64,000 bases of DNA from MH13 sp042140245 (lineage in GTDB: Bacteria > Pseudomonadota > Alphaproteobacteria > Rhizobiales > MH13): NCBI RefSeq assembly GCF_042140245.1, contig NZ_CP159483.1, positions 1,798,001 through 1,862,000 of the forward strand, read 5' to 3'. Positions 16,953-26,099 of this stretch are shown piece after piece (the stretch's first letter is position 1; each line of letters begins with the position of its first letter). The notes below the pieces were generated by a model. It was given only the letters and a program-made list of their open reading frames with translations. It had not been told where the DNA came from and searched no databases. A program made the translations under genes and the position numbers.

Positions 16953-18080
16953 TTGGTCACGCAGACGGTGCTGCTAACGCTGGGGCGTCTTCCAAAAGGA
17001 TTGGATATCGCGCGCAGCTTCCACGCTGCTGGTTGGCGGGTGTTGGTTGCCGAGCCCTTTGGATGGCATCTGTGTGCCTTGTCCCGGTCGGTGGCCCAGT
17101 CTTTTCGAGTGCCTGCGCCAAACACAGATCAGTCAGCGTATCTGGATGCCCTCCTGGCGCTGATCGCTCGTGAGCGTGTGTCGTTGGTTGTGCCGATCTC
17201 CGAAGAAACGATGCATGTTGCTGCGCTTGGCGAACGCCTGCCGGATGATGTGAGGCTGTTCACGGCTGGATCGGATGCTGTCCTTGCATTGCATGACAAG
17301 TTTCACTTTGCCGAAGGTTTGCAAAAGGCTGGAGTCCCGGCGCCCAAAACCGCTTTGCTCGGCACATCGGAAGCGCAAGCCATCGCCCAGGCTGGCCCGA
17401 CAGTTGTCAAAGACCGGTGGGGAGCTTCTGGCTCGAACGTGACGTTTTGTGAGCAGGGCTGGGTGCAGCCAGACAGACCCAATGCTCTGGTTCAAGAACA
17501 ACTGAAAGGCGACGAGGTCAGCAGTTTCTCCATCGTGCATGCAGGCAAAGTGTCGGCGACGATTGTCTATCAACCGGTCATTCGCGACGGTACCGTTTCA
17601 ACGGTTTTTGAGCGCATCAATGCGCCAGATGTTGAGACCTATGTTGACCAGGTCGCGCAATCGAGCGGGCATACAGGGTTTCTGTCTCTCGACCTCATGA
17701 TTAATGGGGCCAATGTCACGGCGTTTGAGTGCAACCCCCGCGCCAACAGTGGTATTCATTTCTTAGAAACGGGCGATATTGCGTGTGCCATCTTGGAGCC
17801 AGGTTTCGTGCCGCGCTTCAACCGCCACGCGCGGATGCAGCAGGCCTATCCCACGCTTACCCTGCTTTGGGGGGCGATTGGCACATGGCCGCGCTATCGA
17901 CAGATCGCCAAGGCACTCTTCACCAGCCGTGATGTCACTTGGTCTTGGCGGGACCCTCTTCCCTTCGCTCTTATGACACCAGCGACGTGGCCGTTGTTAC
18001 GGCAGGCGATGTTTGACGGGCGCTCTCTGGGCGAAGCTGCGATCCACGATATTGGTTTGTTTGGGCCGTCCGAACGTTGA
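16953..18080 (+). CDS. ATP-grasp domain protein inside the photosynthesis cluster
   Basis: 375 residues. An N-terminal Rossmann-like region (TLGRLPKGLDIARSFHAAG; LVAEPFG) is followed by ATP-grasp lid and metal-site features: VVKDRWGASGSNVTF (about 150-164), VQEQLKGDEVSSF (about 180-192) and the Mg ligand region AFECNPRANSGIHF (about 253-266). Start is TTG at 16953 after GGGAGATAAGG; no ATG or GTG fits. It is divergent from crtI and followed 90 bp later by bchI. ATP-grasp enzymes ligate a carboxylate to an amine or thiol; the substrate is unknown. I do not recognise it as a standard PGC gene. Confidence 0.75.
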   Translation: MVTQTVLLTLGRLPKGLDIARSFHAAGWRVLVAEPFGWHLCALSRSVAQSFRVPAPNTDQSAYLDALLALIARERVSLVVPISEETMHVAALGERLPDDVRLFTAGSDAVLALHDKFHFAEGLQKAGVPAPKTALLGTSEAQAIAQAGPTVVKDRWGASGSNVTFCEQGWVQPDRPNALVQEQLKGDEVSSFSIVHAGKVSATIVYQPVIRDGTVSTVFERINAPDVETYVDQVAQSSGHTGFLSLDLMINGANVTAFECNPRANSGIHFLETGDIACAILEPGFVPRFNRHARMQQAYPTLTLLWGAIGTWPRYRQIAKALFTSRDVTWSWRDPLPFALMTPATWPLLRQAMFDGRSLGEAAIHDIGLFGPSER

Positions 18081-18100
18081 CCAAAGATGATAGGGACAAG

Positions 18101-18118
18101 TGTCAACTTTGCATGACG
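18101..18118. promoter_or_regulatory. PpsR/CrtJ-type site upstream of bchI
   Basis: TGTCAACTTTGCATGACG, a TGT-N12-ACG site with imperfect arms, 53-70 bp upstream of bchI. It would serve the bchI-bchD-bchO operon and possibly crtB. Confidence 0.55.
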
Positions 18119-18170
18119 CTTTTGCGCTGCTAGGACTGCAACTCCTAAATTCTGTGATTGGCTGCCTCTT

Positions 18171-19166
18171 GTGTCTATGCGTGTGAACTTCCCTTTTTCC
18201 GCTATCGTTGGACAAGAGGCAATGAAGCGCGCGCTTCTGATCTCCGCCGTCGATCCAACCATTGGCGGTGTGCTGGTTTTTGGTGATCGCGGCACCGGCA
18301 AATCCACCGCCGTTCGGGCACTTGCGCAGCTTCTACCGAGGATGAAAGTTGTCGCTGGCTCTGCCTACAATATTGATCCAGCCAAATCTGATGACCCGGA
18401 TGTGAAAACACGGCAGATGCCGGTGCCCGTCGTCGACTTGCCGCTGGGCGCCACCGAAGACCGCGTTGTGGGAGCGCTTGATATTGAAAAGGCGCTAACC
18501 CAGGGCGAGCGCGCCTTTCAGCCCGGATTGCTGGCGCAGGCCAATCGAGGGTTTCTCTACATCGATGAGATCAATCTCTTGGAAGACCATCTGGTTGATC
18601 TTCTGCTGGATGTGGCGGCCTCGGGTGAAAATGTTGTTGAGCGCGAAGGGCTTTCGATCCGCCATCCCGCGCGGTTTGTTCTGATCGGTTCAGGGAACCC
18701 AGAAGAAGGCGAACTTCGGCCGCAACTGCTTGATCGTTTTGGCCTGTCGGTGGATGTGTCCACACCCGAGGATGTCAAACAACGCATCGAAGTGGTGCGA
18801 CGGCGCGACGCCTTTGACCGTGACCCAGAAGCCTTTGTTGCCAAATGGAAGCGCAAAGATGGCGCGGTTCGCCGGGAGATTGTTGGCGCCCGAGAACGGT
18901 TGGAAGGTTTGGAGGTGCCCGATGCTGTGCTTGGTCAGGCGGCAGAGCTTTGTATGGCGCTGGGCACTGACGGCTTGCGAGGCGAACTGACCTTGATGCG
19001 CGCCGCCCGCGCATTTGCTGCGCTCGAAGGCGATGCAGAGGTGACAGGCGATGCTCTGCGCTTCGTTGCGCCCATGGTGCTCGGCCACCGCTTGCGGCGC
19101 AATCCGTTGGACGATTCTCGCGCGTCCGTTCGCGTTGAACGTGCCATAGAAGAGGCCATGGGGTGA
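18171..19166 (+). CDS. bchI: Magnesium chelatase ATPase subunit I
   Basis: AAA+ subunit of the protoporphyrin IX magnesium chelatase, acting with BchD and BchH in the first committed step of bacteriochlorophyll synthesis. 331 residues; Walker A GDRGTGKST (38-46), Walker B LYIDEINLL (about 124-132), sensor motif LIGSGNPEEGELRPQLLDRF. Starts at GTG 18171 or, two codons on, ATG 18177. bchD follows after seven bases. Confidence 0.95.
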   Translation: MSMRVNFPFSAIVGQEAMKRALLISAVDPTIGGVLVFGDRGTGKSTAVRALAQLLPRMKVVAGSAYNIDPAKSDDPDVKTRQMPVPVVDLPLGATEDRVVGALDIEKALTQGERAFQPGLLAQANRGFLYIDEINLLEDHLVDLLLDVAASGENVVEREGLSIRHPARFVLIGSGNPEEGELRPQLLDRFGLSVDVSTPEDVKQRIEVVRRRDAFDRDPEAFVAKWKRKDGAVRREIVGARERLEGLEVPDAVLGQAAELCMALGTDGLRGELTLMRAARAFAALEGDAEVTGDALRFVAPMVLGHRLRRNPLDDSRASVRVERAIEEAMG

Positions 19167-19173
19167 TGGTCTG

Positions 19174-21024
19174 ATGGACCTTCCGGTCGATCCGTCAACC
19201 GATTTATCCGCTGATGCCAAGGCGCAGATCTGGGCTGATGCACTAACGGCCATCGCGCTTGTGGCACTTGATCCTCATGCCTTCGGTGGGATCGTCATAC
19301 GCGCACATGCCGGGCCGGTTCGTGATGCGCTGGTGAAGATACTTCATGGCTTGGTTGCGGACACCATGCCGGTGCGCAAAATGCCCAGTCATATTGCTGA
19401 TGAACGGCTGCTTGGTGGTTTGGATATGGCAGCCACACTGAAAGCTGGAAAGCCTGTAACCCAGCGTGGCCTGCTTTCTGAAGCCGATGGCGGGATCATT
19501 CTTGTGCCCATGGCGGAGCGCATGGAAGCACTCACGGCGTCACGTCTCACCGGTGTGCTCGATATGGCTGAAGTGTCGCTGCAGCGCGATGGCATTGCCG
19601 CGTCGCTGCCTGCCAAGCTGGGTGTGGTGGCGTTGGATGAGGGGTTGGGCGAGGAAAGCCTGTCACACGCTTTGGCCGATCGCATGGCGTTTCGCGTTGA
19701 CCTCACGCACCTTTCCATTCGCGATTTGGCTGATGCGCCTTTGGCACAGCAGGATGTGGCCAAGGCGAAAGGCGTGTTCGATGCCGCGTCAACCGATGAT
19801 CGGTTGACGGAGACCATCACGGCGCTTGCAACGGCCTTCGGCGTGTCGTCGGTCCGCGCGATCCTCTTCGCCATCCGCACAGCACGCGGTTTGGCGGCTC
19901 TTGATGGACGCGCGTTCGTTGAGGACCAGGATGTTGAGCTGGCAGCTCGGCTGGTTATTGCGCCACGTGCCACACGGTTACCGATGCACGATCAGCCTGA
20001 GGACAAACAGCCGCCCGATGAGATGACGCCGGATGAGGCCCCGCCACCGGAGTCGGAAGCTCAAGACATGTCGCAGCAGGACGAGCAAGATGACCCGCAA
20101 CCTGCTCCGGATGGTCCTTTGGAGGATCGTGTTCTGGAGGCTGTTGAAGCAGCCATACCGGCTCAGCTTCTTGAGCAGTTAAGGCTGGGGGCGGCTATGG
20201 CCACGTCCAGTGCCCAGAGTACTGGTGGCCAAGGTGCGCAGCAACAAGCATTGATACGGGGCCGGCCTATTGGGTCACGTCGTGGTCGGCTGGATGGGCG
20301 CGCAAAGCTGCATGTGGTGGACACGCTAAGGGCTGCTGCGCCTTGGCAGCCTATTCGTCGACAGTCTCATGATAAGGCTTCCAGACTTTCCATCACCAAT
20401 GACGACATCCGTGTGCGCCGATTCAAGCAGAACGAGGAAAGCGTCACGATCTTTGTTGTTGATGCCTCTGGGTCGGCGGCTTTGCATCGCTTGGCGGAAG
20501 TGAAGGGCGCGGTGGAGCTTCTGCTGGCCGAAAGTTACGCCCGCCGCGACTATGTGGCGTTGATCATTTTTCGCGGCGAGAGCGCTGAGATGGTTTTGCC
20601 ACCAACGCGCTCCTTGGTGCGGGCCAAGCGCTGTTTGGCGGGCGTGCCAGGTGGTGGAGGAACACCGCTTGCTGCTGGTTTGGATGCTGGTTTGGACGTG
20701 GCGCTGGAATGCAAGCGCCTCGGGCGAAGCCCTCGATTGGTGGTGATGAGCGATGCGCAAGCCAACATTGGCTATGACCCCACCAGCGGACGGGCAGGGG
20801 CACGCGCGGACGCGTTGACCGCAGCCGAGCGCATCGCGGCCCACGGCATTGCTAGTCTTTTCATCGACACCAGTCCGCAGCGGGGCAGTCGCAAAGATTC
20901 TATGTCCAAAGCTCTTGAGATTGCACAGGCGATGCGGGCAATCCACTTGCCGCTGCCCTATCCCAACGCTGCTGGCTTGAAAGAGCTGGTCGATGGCGGC
21001 CTGCAACGCAAGGCGGTGGGGTAA
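19174..21024 (+). CDS. bchD: Magnesium chelatase subunit D
   Basis: Platform subunit linking BchI to BchH. 616 residues: an N-terminal degenerate AAA+ region (about 20-260), an acidic Pro-rich linker (PPDEMTPDEAPPPESEAQD, about 281-299) and a C-terminal von Willebrand A domain whose MIDAS motif VVDASGSAALHR begins near residue 428. ATG at 19174, seven bases after bchI; bchO starts two bases after the bchD stop. Length is slightly above the R. capsulatus protein. Confidence 0.94.
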   Translation: MDLPVDPSTDLSADAKAQIWADALTAIALVALDPHAFGGIVIRAHAGPVRDALVKILHGLVADTMPVRKMPSHIADERLLGGLDMAATLKAGKPVTQRGLLSEADGGIILVPMAERMEALTASRLTGVLDMAEVSLQRDGIAASLPAKLGVVALDEGLGEESLSHALADRMAFRVDLTHLSIRDLADAPLAQQDVAKAKGVFDAASTDDRLTETITALATAFGVSSVRAILFAIRTARGLAALDGRAFVEDQDVELAARLVIAPRATRLPMHDQPEDKQPPDEMTPDEAPPPESEAQDMSQQDEQDDPQPAPDGPLEDRVLEAVEAAIPAQLLEQLRLGAAMATSSAQSTGGQGAQQQALIRGRPIGSRRGRLDGRAKLHVVDTLRAAAPWQPIRRQSHDKASRLSITNDDIRVRRFKQNEESVTIFVVDASGSAALHRLAEVKGAVELLLAESYARRDYVALIIFRGESAEMVLPPTRSLVRAKRCLAGVPGGGGTPLAAGLDAGLDVALECKRLGRSPRLVVMSDAQANIGYDPTSGRAGARADALTAAERIAAHGIASLFIDTSPQRGSRKDSMSKALEIAQAMRAIHLPLPYPNAAGLKELVDGGLQRKAVG

Positions 21025-21026
21025 CA

Positions 21027-21977
21027 ATGAAAAGCGGGCCAACAACATCCAGCCCATCGGCTGCTCTGTCTTGGCGGGCTATCGGACGGTCTTGGCCACA
21101 CCATACCCACAGCCGGTTTGTGAACGCCGGTGGGGTGCGCTGGCATGTGCAAGAGATGGGCTCGGAAGATCACGAGATGCCAGTGCTTTTTCTTTTGCAC
21201 GGGGCTGGCGCCTCGACCCATTCTTGGCGAGACTTGATGCCAGGCTTGGCGAAGCACTTTCGGGTGATAGCCGTAGACCTGCCAGGCCATGCGTTCTCCG
21301 ACTCTCCAGCTGTTTATCGACCAACCCTTCAACGTGTTTCAGCGTTGCTTGGTGAGTTGATTCAGATCCTTGGGATCGATGTGCGTTTGGCCGTCGGCCA
21401 CTCAGCAGGGGCTGCGACGCTCGCTCGAATGGCCCTTGATCACAGGATTACCCCTGCTGGGGTGGTGAGTTTCAACGGCGCGTTTCAGCCGTTCGATGGA
21501 GCAGCAGGCACGATTTTTCCCGCACTTGCCAAGCTTCTCTTCGTTAATCCGCTAACACCGCGCCTTTTCGCGCTCAGTGGGCGCAGCCGCTCCCGTGTGG
21601 TGCGTTTGATTGAGGGTACCGGTTCGCGCCTTACCGATGAAGGCTTGAACTATTATCGAGTGCTCATGCAGTCACCGGGCCATATAGCAGGTGTCTTGGG
21701 CATGATGGCGCATTGGGAGCTGTCCCAACTGATGCGAGAGCTGCCAAGTCTCAACGTGCCTTTGCTCCTAATTGCTGGCGACAAAGATCGTGCGGTGCCG
21801 CCCAAAGTTTCCAAGGACGTGGCTGATCATTGCGAACACGCGAAGCTTGAGCTCTGGCCTGGCCTGGGTCATCTGGCTCACGAAGAAGCACCAGAGCGTG
21901 CAGTGGAACGCATCGTGTCTTTTGCGCAAACCCTTGGGGTGCTTCAGACGCCGGCCAAGGCCGATATACAGAACTGA
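21027..21977 (+). CDS. bchO: Alpha/beta hydrolase associated with Mg chelatase
   Basis: 316-residue alpha/beta-hydrolase, third gene of the bchIDO operon. It has the oxyanion-loop motif LLHGAGASTHSWRDLMPGL, the nucleophile elbow VGHSAGAATLARM (about 125-137) and a C-terminal catalytic His (LGHLAHEEAPE). BchO is conserved in purple-bacterial clusters, but its exact reaction is not settled; a role in Mg-protoporphyrin formation or release is usually assumed. ATG at 21027. Confidence 0.88.
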   Translation: MKSGPTTSSPSAALSWRAIGRSWPHHTHSRFVNAGGVRWHVQEMGSEDHEMPVLFLLHGAGASTHSWRDLMPGLAKHFRVIAVDLPGHAFSDSPAVYRPTLQRVSALLGELIQILGIDVRLAVGHSAGAATLARMALDHRITPAGVVSFNGAFQPFDGAAGTIFPALAKLLFVNPLTPRLFALSGRSRSRVVRLIEGTGSRLTDEGLNYYRVLMQSPGHIAGVLGMMAHWELSQLMRELPSLNVPLLLIAGDKDRAVPPKVSKDVADHCEHAKLELWPGLGHLAHEEAPERAVERIVSFAQTLGVLQTPAKADIQN

Positions 21978-22041
21978 CTGTTGCCCGACCTTTGCACTCA
22001 TGGCTATGCTCAATGCGTGGACCGCAAGAAGGTGAAAGACA

Positions 22042-23103
22042 CTGCCAACACCTGCTTTTAAAACCAGCCTTCAAAGCGGTTGGAATGAGACTGCGTGCAG
22101 GGCTTTGATCCGTCAAGGATCAAAGTCGTTTTACGCCGCGTCTCTTCTTTTGCCCCAGCGCATCCGCACGCCTGCCTATGCGCTCTATGCGTTTTGCCGT
22201 CTGTCTGATGATGCGGTGGACGCAGTGGATGCGCCTAGAGATGCGGTTGATCGGCTGCGTGAGCGGTTGGATCTCGCTTATGCTGAGAAACCGAAAAACA
22301 TTCCGGCAGACCGAGCCTTTGCGGAGATGGTCCAGCGCTATCAGATGCCGCGCGCACTGCCTGAGGCCCTATTGGAAGGCTTGGAGTGGGACAGTGCCGG
22401 TTGGGCGCCTCAGACCTTGTCTGACACCTATGCCTACAGCGCGCGTGTCGCTGCTGCTGTCGGTGCTATGATGACGGTGCTTATGGGTCGTCGCGAACCT
22501 GACACGTTGGCGCGGGCCTGCGATCTCGGTGTCGCCATGCAGCTCACCAACATTGCACGCGATGTCGGTGAAGACGCGCGCAACGGTCGGACTTATCTGC
22601 CGCGTGACTGGCTGAGCGAGGCTGGCGTTGACGTTGATGCGTTTTTGGCCAAGCCCGTTTTTGATGCGCGCATTGCGGCCTGTGTGGAGCGTCTGCTTGA
22701 AACGGCTGATATGCTTTACGATCGCGCGATCGGCGGCATCGCTGCCCTGCCGGCTGACTGCCGCCCGGCCATTCATGCAGCGCGGCTGATCTATCGTGAG
22801 ATTGGACGTAAAGTGGCGGCCAATAGCTACAATTCTGTCGATCAGCGCGCCGTTGTTTCCAAGCATCGCAAGTTGGTGCTGCTTGGTACAGCTTGCAATG
22901 CAGCGATGTGGACGCCGCACAGCGAGCCTGCTCCAGCGCTTTCAGAAACTGCCTTCTTGGTTGATGCCGTCCCGCCCTTTGATCCTGAACGCGGCGGCGT
23001 CGGGGACTATCAAGACACCCGCCCAATGATCCGCATTGTGGAAATTCTTGAGCGTTTGGAGCGCCGCAAACAAGACCAATTGGCGCCACGCCGCTCATCT
23101 TAG
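22042..23103 (+). CDS. crtB: Phytoene synthase, non-ATG start
   Basis: Condenses two geranylgeranyl diphosphates to phytoene. Diagnostic motifs: YAFCRLSDDAVDAVD and ARDVGEDARNGRTYLP (substrate-Mg Asp clusters). The conserved N-terminus (NETACRALIRQGSKSF) extends upstream of the first obvious start, TTG at 22105, and the frame is open back to a stop at 22033. The only earlier start-like codon is CTG at 22042, nine bases after AGAAGG; that gives 353 residues, normal for CrtB. No ATG or GTG exists in this stretch, so the true start is uncertain. bchO ends 64 bp upstream. Confidence 0.85.
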   Translation: MPTPAFKTSLQSGWNETACRALIRQGSKSFYAASLLLPQRIRTPAYALYAFCRLSDDAVDAVDAPRDAVDRLRERLDLAYAEKPKNIPADRAFAEMVQRYQMPRALPEALLEGLEWDSAGWAPQTLSDTYAYSARVAAAVGAMMTVLMGRREPDTLARACDLGVAMQLTNIARDVGEDARNGRTYLPRDWLSEAGVDVDAFLAKPVFDARIAACVERLLETADMLYDRAIGGIAALPADCRPAIHAARLIYREIGRKVAANSYNSVDQRAVVSKHRKLVLLGTACNAAMWTPHSEPAPALSETAFLVDAVPPFDPERGGVGDYQDTRPMIRIVEILERLERRKQDQLAPRRSS

Positions 23104-23184
23104 CTGCTTGTCACGCTGCCTTTTTCTCGTGAGACATTGGTCTTTCGCCTGGAAAAACGTGTATGACGCGTTCTTCGCAAAAGG

Positions 23185-23670
23185 ATGAGTGTGGATTTGT
23201 CGATTTCCTGGTCGTTGATTTTCTTCTTCGTCGTGACGTTTGCTGCTGCGACGTCGGGCGGCTATTTTCGGCCAGGTGAATGGTATCGCGACCTCAAGAA
23301 ACCCAGCTGGAATCCGCCGGATTTTCTGTTTCCAATCGCTTGGACGCTTCTTTACGCGATGATGGCCGTTGCCGCTTGGCTTGTCTGGGAAAGGGCTGGT
23401 TGGCCCGCAGCGGCGCTGCCAATTGGGCTCTGGTTTGTGCAACTGGTATTCAACGCGCTGTGGTCAGCCTTGTTCTTCGGCATGAAGCGCATGGATTACG
23501 CATTGGTGGATGTGGTTCTCTTGTGGCTTTCCATCGCTGCAACCATCGCGCTGTTCTGGCCAGTCAGCACGCTCGCTGGGTGGCTGATGGTGCCTTATCT
23601 CGCCTGGGTGAGTTTTGCGGCCTTTCTCAATCTTACCATTTTGCGGCTCAATCCCAGGCAGGTCAGCTAG
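23185..23670 (+). CDS. tspO: TspO/MBR-family tryptophan-rich sensory protein
   Basis: 161-residue membrane protein with five hydrophobic helices and the family motifs GGYFRPGEWYRDLKKPSWNP (about 24-43) and WSALFFGMKRMDYALVD. In Rhodobacter TspO modulates tetrapyrrole efflux and represses photosynthesis gene expression with oxygen; it is often a PGC member between crt genes. ATG at 23185, with GTG at 23191 as an alternative better spaced from AAAAGG. Convergent with crtC; stop codons overlap. Confidence 0.9.
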   Translation: MSVDLSISWSLIFFFVVTFAAATSGGYFRPGEWYRDLKKPSWNPPDFLFPIAWTLLYAMMAVAAWLVWERAGWPAAALPIGLWFVQLVFNALWSALFFGMKRMDYALVDVVLLWLSIAATIALFWPVSTLAGWLMVPYLAWVSFAAFLNLTILRLNPRQVS

Positions 23671-24563
23671 CGCGGCCAATGTGCTCGTCGTGGCATCTTA
23701 AAGGGTAGCATCAGCTTCACAATTGGGCTTGCAAACCGATCAAGGTTGAGGCTCTCATGGACTGCTGGGCAGGGCCTGCCATCGAGCACCATTTGGAGCG
23801 CGTCACGCGTGTAAAAAGGCGCATCCACAAAGGTTTGGGTAATTCGCGTTTGTGTTGGGTCTTCCGATCGCGTGTCACGGGCAACGCCCCAAAACCCTTT
23901 TTTCAGATCAACACGCTGAGGCGCTTGGCGATGGGTGAGCGTCCCATCCGAACCAACGTGGAACACAATGGTTTTGTGGGCGCCGGCACGCTCTTGCGGC
24001 TCGTAAAACATCACTGCGCCATCGTCGACGGTAGCGCGCGACCAGGTCCAACCTGAGAAGTCGGCTTCCAGAGCCGCTGTGCCGGTGTTGGTGTCGGCAT
24101 AGCCGTGGCCCTCCCATGAGAGGTTCGGCTTCTCGAAGTGAGCGGAGATTCGACCGAAGGGAGCGTAGGGCCACCAATGATGCCGCTCGGTGGTGTCCAG
24201 CGCGAACTGGGTGGTTTGTCCAACGTCCGGCGTGAATCGGATTTGGCCCCTGAGGCGCGAAGGCAAGGGAACGGTGATCTCGTTGACATCGATCACCAGC
24301 GTGTCGCCTTCCCAGTGGAGGGCGCTCGGACCAACGGTGAAGTGATCAGGCCCATCATCCAAAGCATCTTTGCCGCGTTCGGTCATCGCCCAGCGTGCTT
24401 TGGGTCCGTAGAGTGCGACATTGATCGAGATGTGGTCATACGGGTCTTTGCGACCAGACCAGGCATAGTAGGGCGAGAAGACCGAGCCGATAAAGGCGAT
24501 GACCGAAAGGCCATAGCGGCCATCATCGCTTAGGCCGTCGACATACCACCAACGATAACCGTC
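23667..24563 (-). CDS. crtC: Carotenoid 1,2-hydratase; no canonical start codon visible
   Basis: Hydroxyneurosporene synthase adding water at C1-C2 of acyclic carotenoids. Homology runs from about 24563 (DGYRWWYVDGLSDDG) through SVIAFIGSVFSPYYAWSG, YGPKARWAMTERG, HGYADTNTGTAALEADFSGW and TRSEDPTQTRITQTFVDAPF to the stop, about 298 residues, the usual CrtC length. The frame contains no ATG, GTG or TTG between an ATG at 24878, deep inside crtD, and an internal ATG at 24386 that would remove conserved sequence. The 5' coordinate given is therefore where similarity begins, not a proven start. The frame is -1 relative to crtD and overlaps its last 34 bases. Confidence 0.85.
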   Translation of the reverse strand, partial: DGYRWWYVDGLSDDGRYGLSVIAFIGSVFSPYYAWSGRKDPYDHISINVALYGPKARWAMTERGKDALDDGPDHFTVGPSALHWEGDTLVIDVNEITVPLPSRLRGQIRFTPDVGQTTQFALDTTERHHWWPYAPFGRISAHFEKPNLSWEGHGYADTNTGTAALEADFSGWTWSRATVDDGAVMFYEPQERAGAHKTIVFHVGSDGTLTHRQAPQRVDLKKGFWGVARDTRSEDPTQTRITQTFVDAPFYTRDALQMVLDGRPCPAVHESLNLDRFASPIVKLMLPFKMPRRAHWPR

Positions 24564-26077
24564 TTGCGCGACGGGCGTGTCGAAGCGAGGTCGGCAACGA
24601 TCCGCGCTGCCGCCAGGCGGCCCGAAAGGGCTGCCATTGGAACCCCCGGGCCCGGATGAACGCTGCCACCCGCCAGATAGAGCCCCGGAATCTTGGTTCT
24701 GTTGTCGGGTCGCTGAAAGCTCGCGAACGGGGAGTGGTTGGCCCGCCCGTAAAGCGCGCCCCCCGTCGCTGGGAACAGGCGATTGAAACCCTCCGGCCCC
24801 GTTGGAACGCTCATGCTCGGGTCCACTTCCACGGAAAGGCCGCAGGCCTTCAGGCGTGCCAGACTGCGTTCCATGCATTCTTCCATCTCCGATTGGCTGG
24901 GACTCTGGTCGCCAGTGGGTGGGGCGTTGATCACCATTAGCATCCGTTCAGACGCAGCAGGGTCTGCCAGTTTGCCTCTGTCAGCACGGTCCTGCGCGCA
25001 GATGTAAACGGTTGGATCAGCAGGATAGCGTGATCGTTTGAAAACGGCGTCGAACTCTTCTGGGTAGTCTTGCCCAAAAAAGACTGAGTGATGGACGAGT
25101 GGAAAGCCATCTGTTTTGGCTTTCAAGGCCCACCCGATGGCCGACAAGGAACGCTTGGCGAGTGGCACTGGGTCTACGGCTGTCTGGACACTTTTTCCAA
25201 ACAATCCAGTGCCAACGGCGGAGGCATCAGCGTTCACAATCACCACATCTGCGTTATGACGTTCGCCGGTTTCCGTTACCACGGTGCGGGCTTGGCCTTG
25301 CTCAAGCTCTATCTGCTGGACTTTGGCGCCCGTTTGGATGGTCACGCCCCTAGCTTCGCAGGCGCGACGCATCACTTGCGCCAGCTCGCGCATACCGCCT
25401 TTCACGATCCATACGCCATCCATCTCAACATGGGCGATTAGCATCAGGGTTGCTGGGGCCAGAAAGGGCGAGGCGCCAGTGTAGGTGGAGTAGCGACCAA
25501 AGAGCTGGATGAGGCGCGGGTCGCCAAAGCGCTTCTCAAGCGCGGACCAGAGTGTTGAAAACGGCTTCACGGCCAACCCTTTTGGCCCGAGACGTGCGCT
25601 CATACCGAGCATGCTGGGTTTGGACGATCGTAGAAACGGCGTTTCCAGCGTTGTGAACATGCTGGCCGCTTCGCGTGCAAACTGACGAAAGTTTTCTGCC
25701 TCCTTGGCACCACAAAACGTGCCGATGGCGTCCGCGCTTTGCCCAAGGTCAGCAAACAGGTCCAACGTGCCTGTGTCATCCCATGCGTGGCGGGCCAGAA
25801 TATCGGCTTTGGACAGGGTCACAGCGTCATCAAAGGCAAGCCCCGCCTCATCAAACAGCTCGTCAAACACCCATTTCATGGTGAAGACGGTGGGGCCACC
25901 GTCAATCACCGCGCCGCCAACCGGGACGGCGCGCATCTTGCCGCCGACTTCGCTCTGCGCTTCCAGAACTGTTACCTGGAGGCCTTGTCCAGCAAGCGCC
26001 AACGCGGCGGACAAGCCGCCAACTCCAGCGCCTACGATCACAGCATGGTGGGAGGTCACAAACGAAGCCTTGTGCAT
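24530..26077 (-). CDS. crtD: Methoxyneurosporene (1-hydroxycarotenoid 3,4-) dehydrogenase
   Basis: FAD-dependent carotenoid 3,4-desaturase, 515 residues. The N-terminus holds VIVGAGVGGLSAALALAGQG and EAQSEVGGKMRA; the C-terminus holds GLYLAGGSVHPGPGVPMAALSGRLAA. ATG at 26077, eight bases before a perfect PpsR palindrome and divergent from crtE. The last residues (KTVIVGGMSTA) are encoded by the DNA that in the other frame encodes the CrtC N-terminus. Acts after CrtC in the spheroidene/spirilloxanthin pathway. Confidence 0.92.
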   Translation of the reverse strand: MHKASFVTSHHAVIVGAGVGGLSAALALAGQGLQVTVLEAQSEVGGKMRAVPVGGAVIDGGPTVFTMKWVFDELFDEAGLAFDDAVTLSKADILARHAWDDTGTLDLFADLGQSADAIGTFCGAKEAENFRQFAREAASMFTTLETPFLRSSKPSMLGMSARLGPKGLAVKPFSTLWSALEKRFGDPRLIQLFGRYSTYTGASPFLAPATLMLIAHVEMDGVWIVKGGMRELAQVMRRACEARGVTIQTGAKVQQIELEQGQARTVVTETGERHNADVVIVNADASAVGTGLFGKSVQTAVDPVPLAKRSLSAIGWALKAKTDGFPLVHHSVFFGQDYPEEFDAVFKRSRYPADPTVYICAQDRADRGKLADPAASERMLMVINAPPTGDQSPSQSEMEECMERSLARLKACGLSVEVDPSMSVPTGPEGFNRLFPATGGALYGRANHSPFASFQRPDNRTKIPGLYLAGGSVHPGPGVPMAALSGRLAAARIVADLASTRPSRKTVIVGGMSTA

Positions 26078-26081
26078 CAAG

Positions 26082-26099
26082 TGTCAATTATTCTTGACA
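26082..26099. promoter_or_regulatory. PpsR/CrtJ palindrome between crtD and crtE
   Basis: TGTCAATTATTCTTGACA, a perfect TGT-N12-ACA match in the divergent crtD-crtE promoter region, five bases upstream of the crtD ATG. Expected target of aerobic repression by PpsR. Confidence 0.8.

Noticed and set aside
23667..24878. crtC starting at ATG 24878
   Set aside because: It would add about 105 Gly/Pro/Ser-rich residues encoded out of frame within conserved crtD sequence; treated as possible but unlikely.
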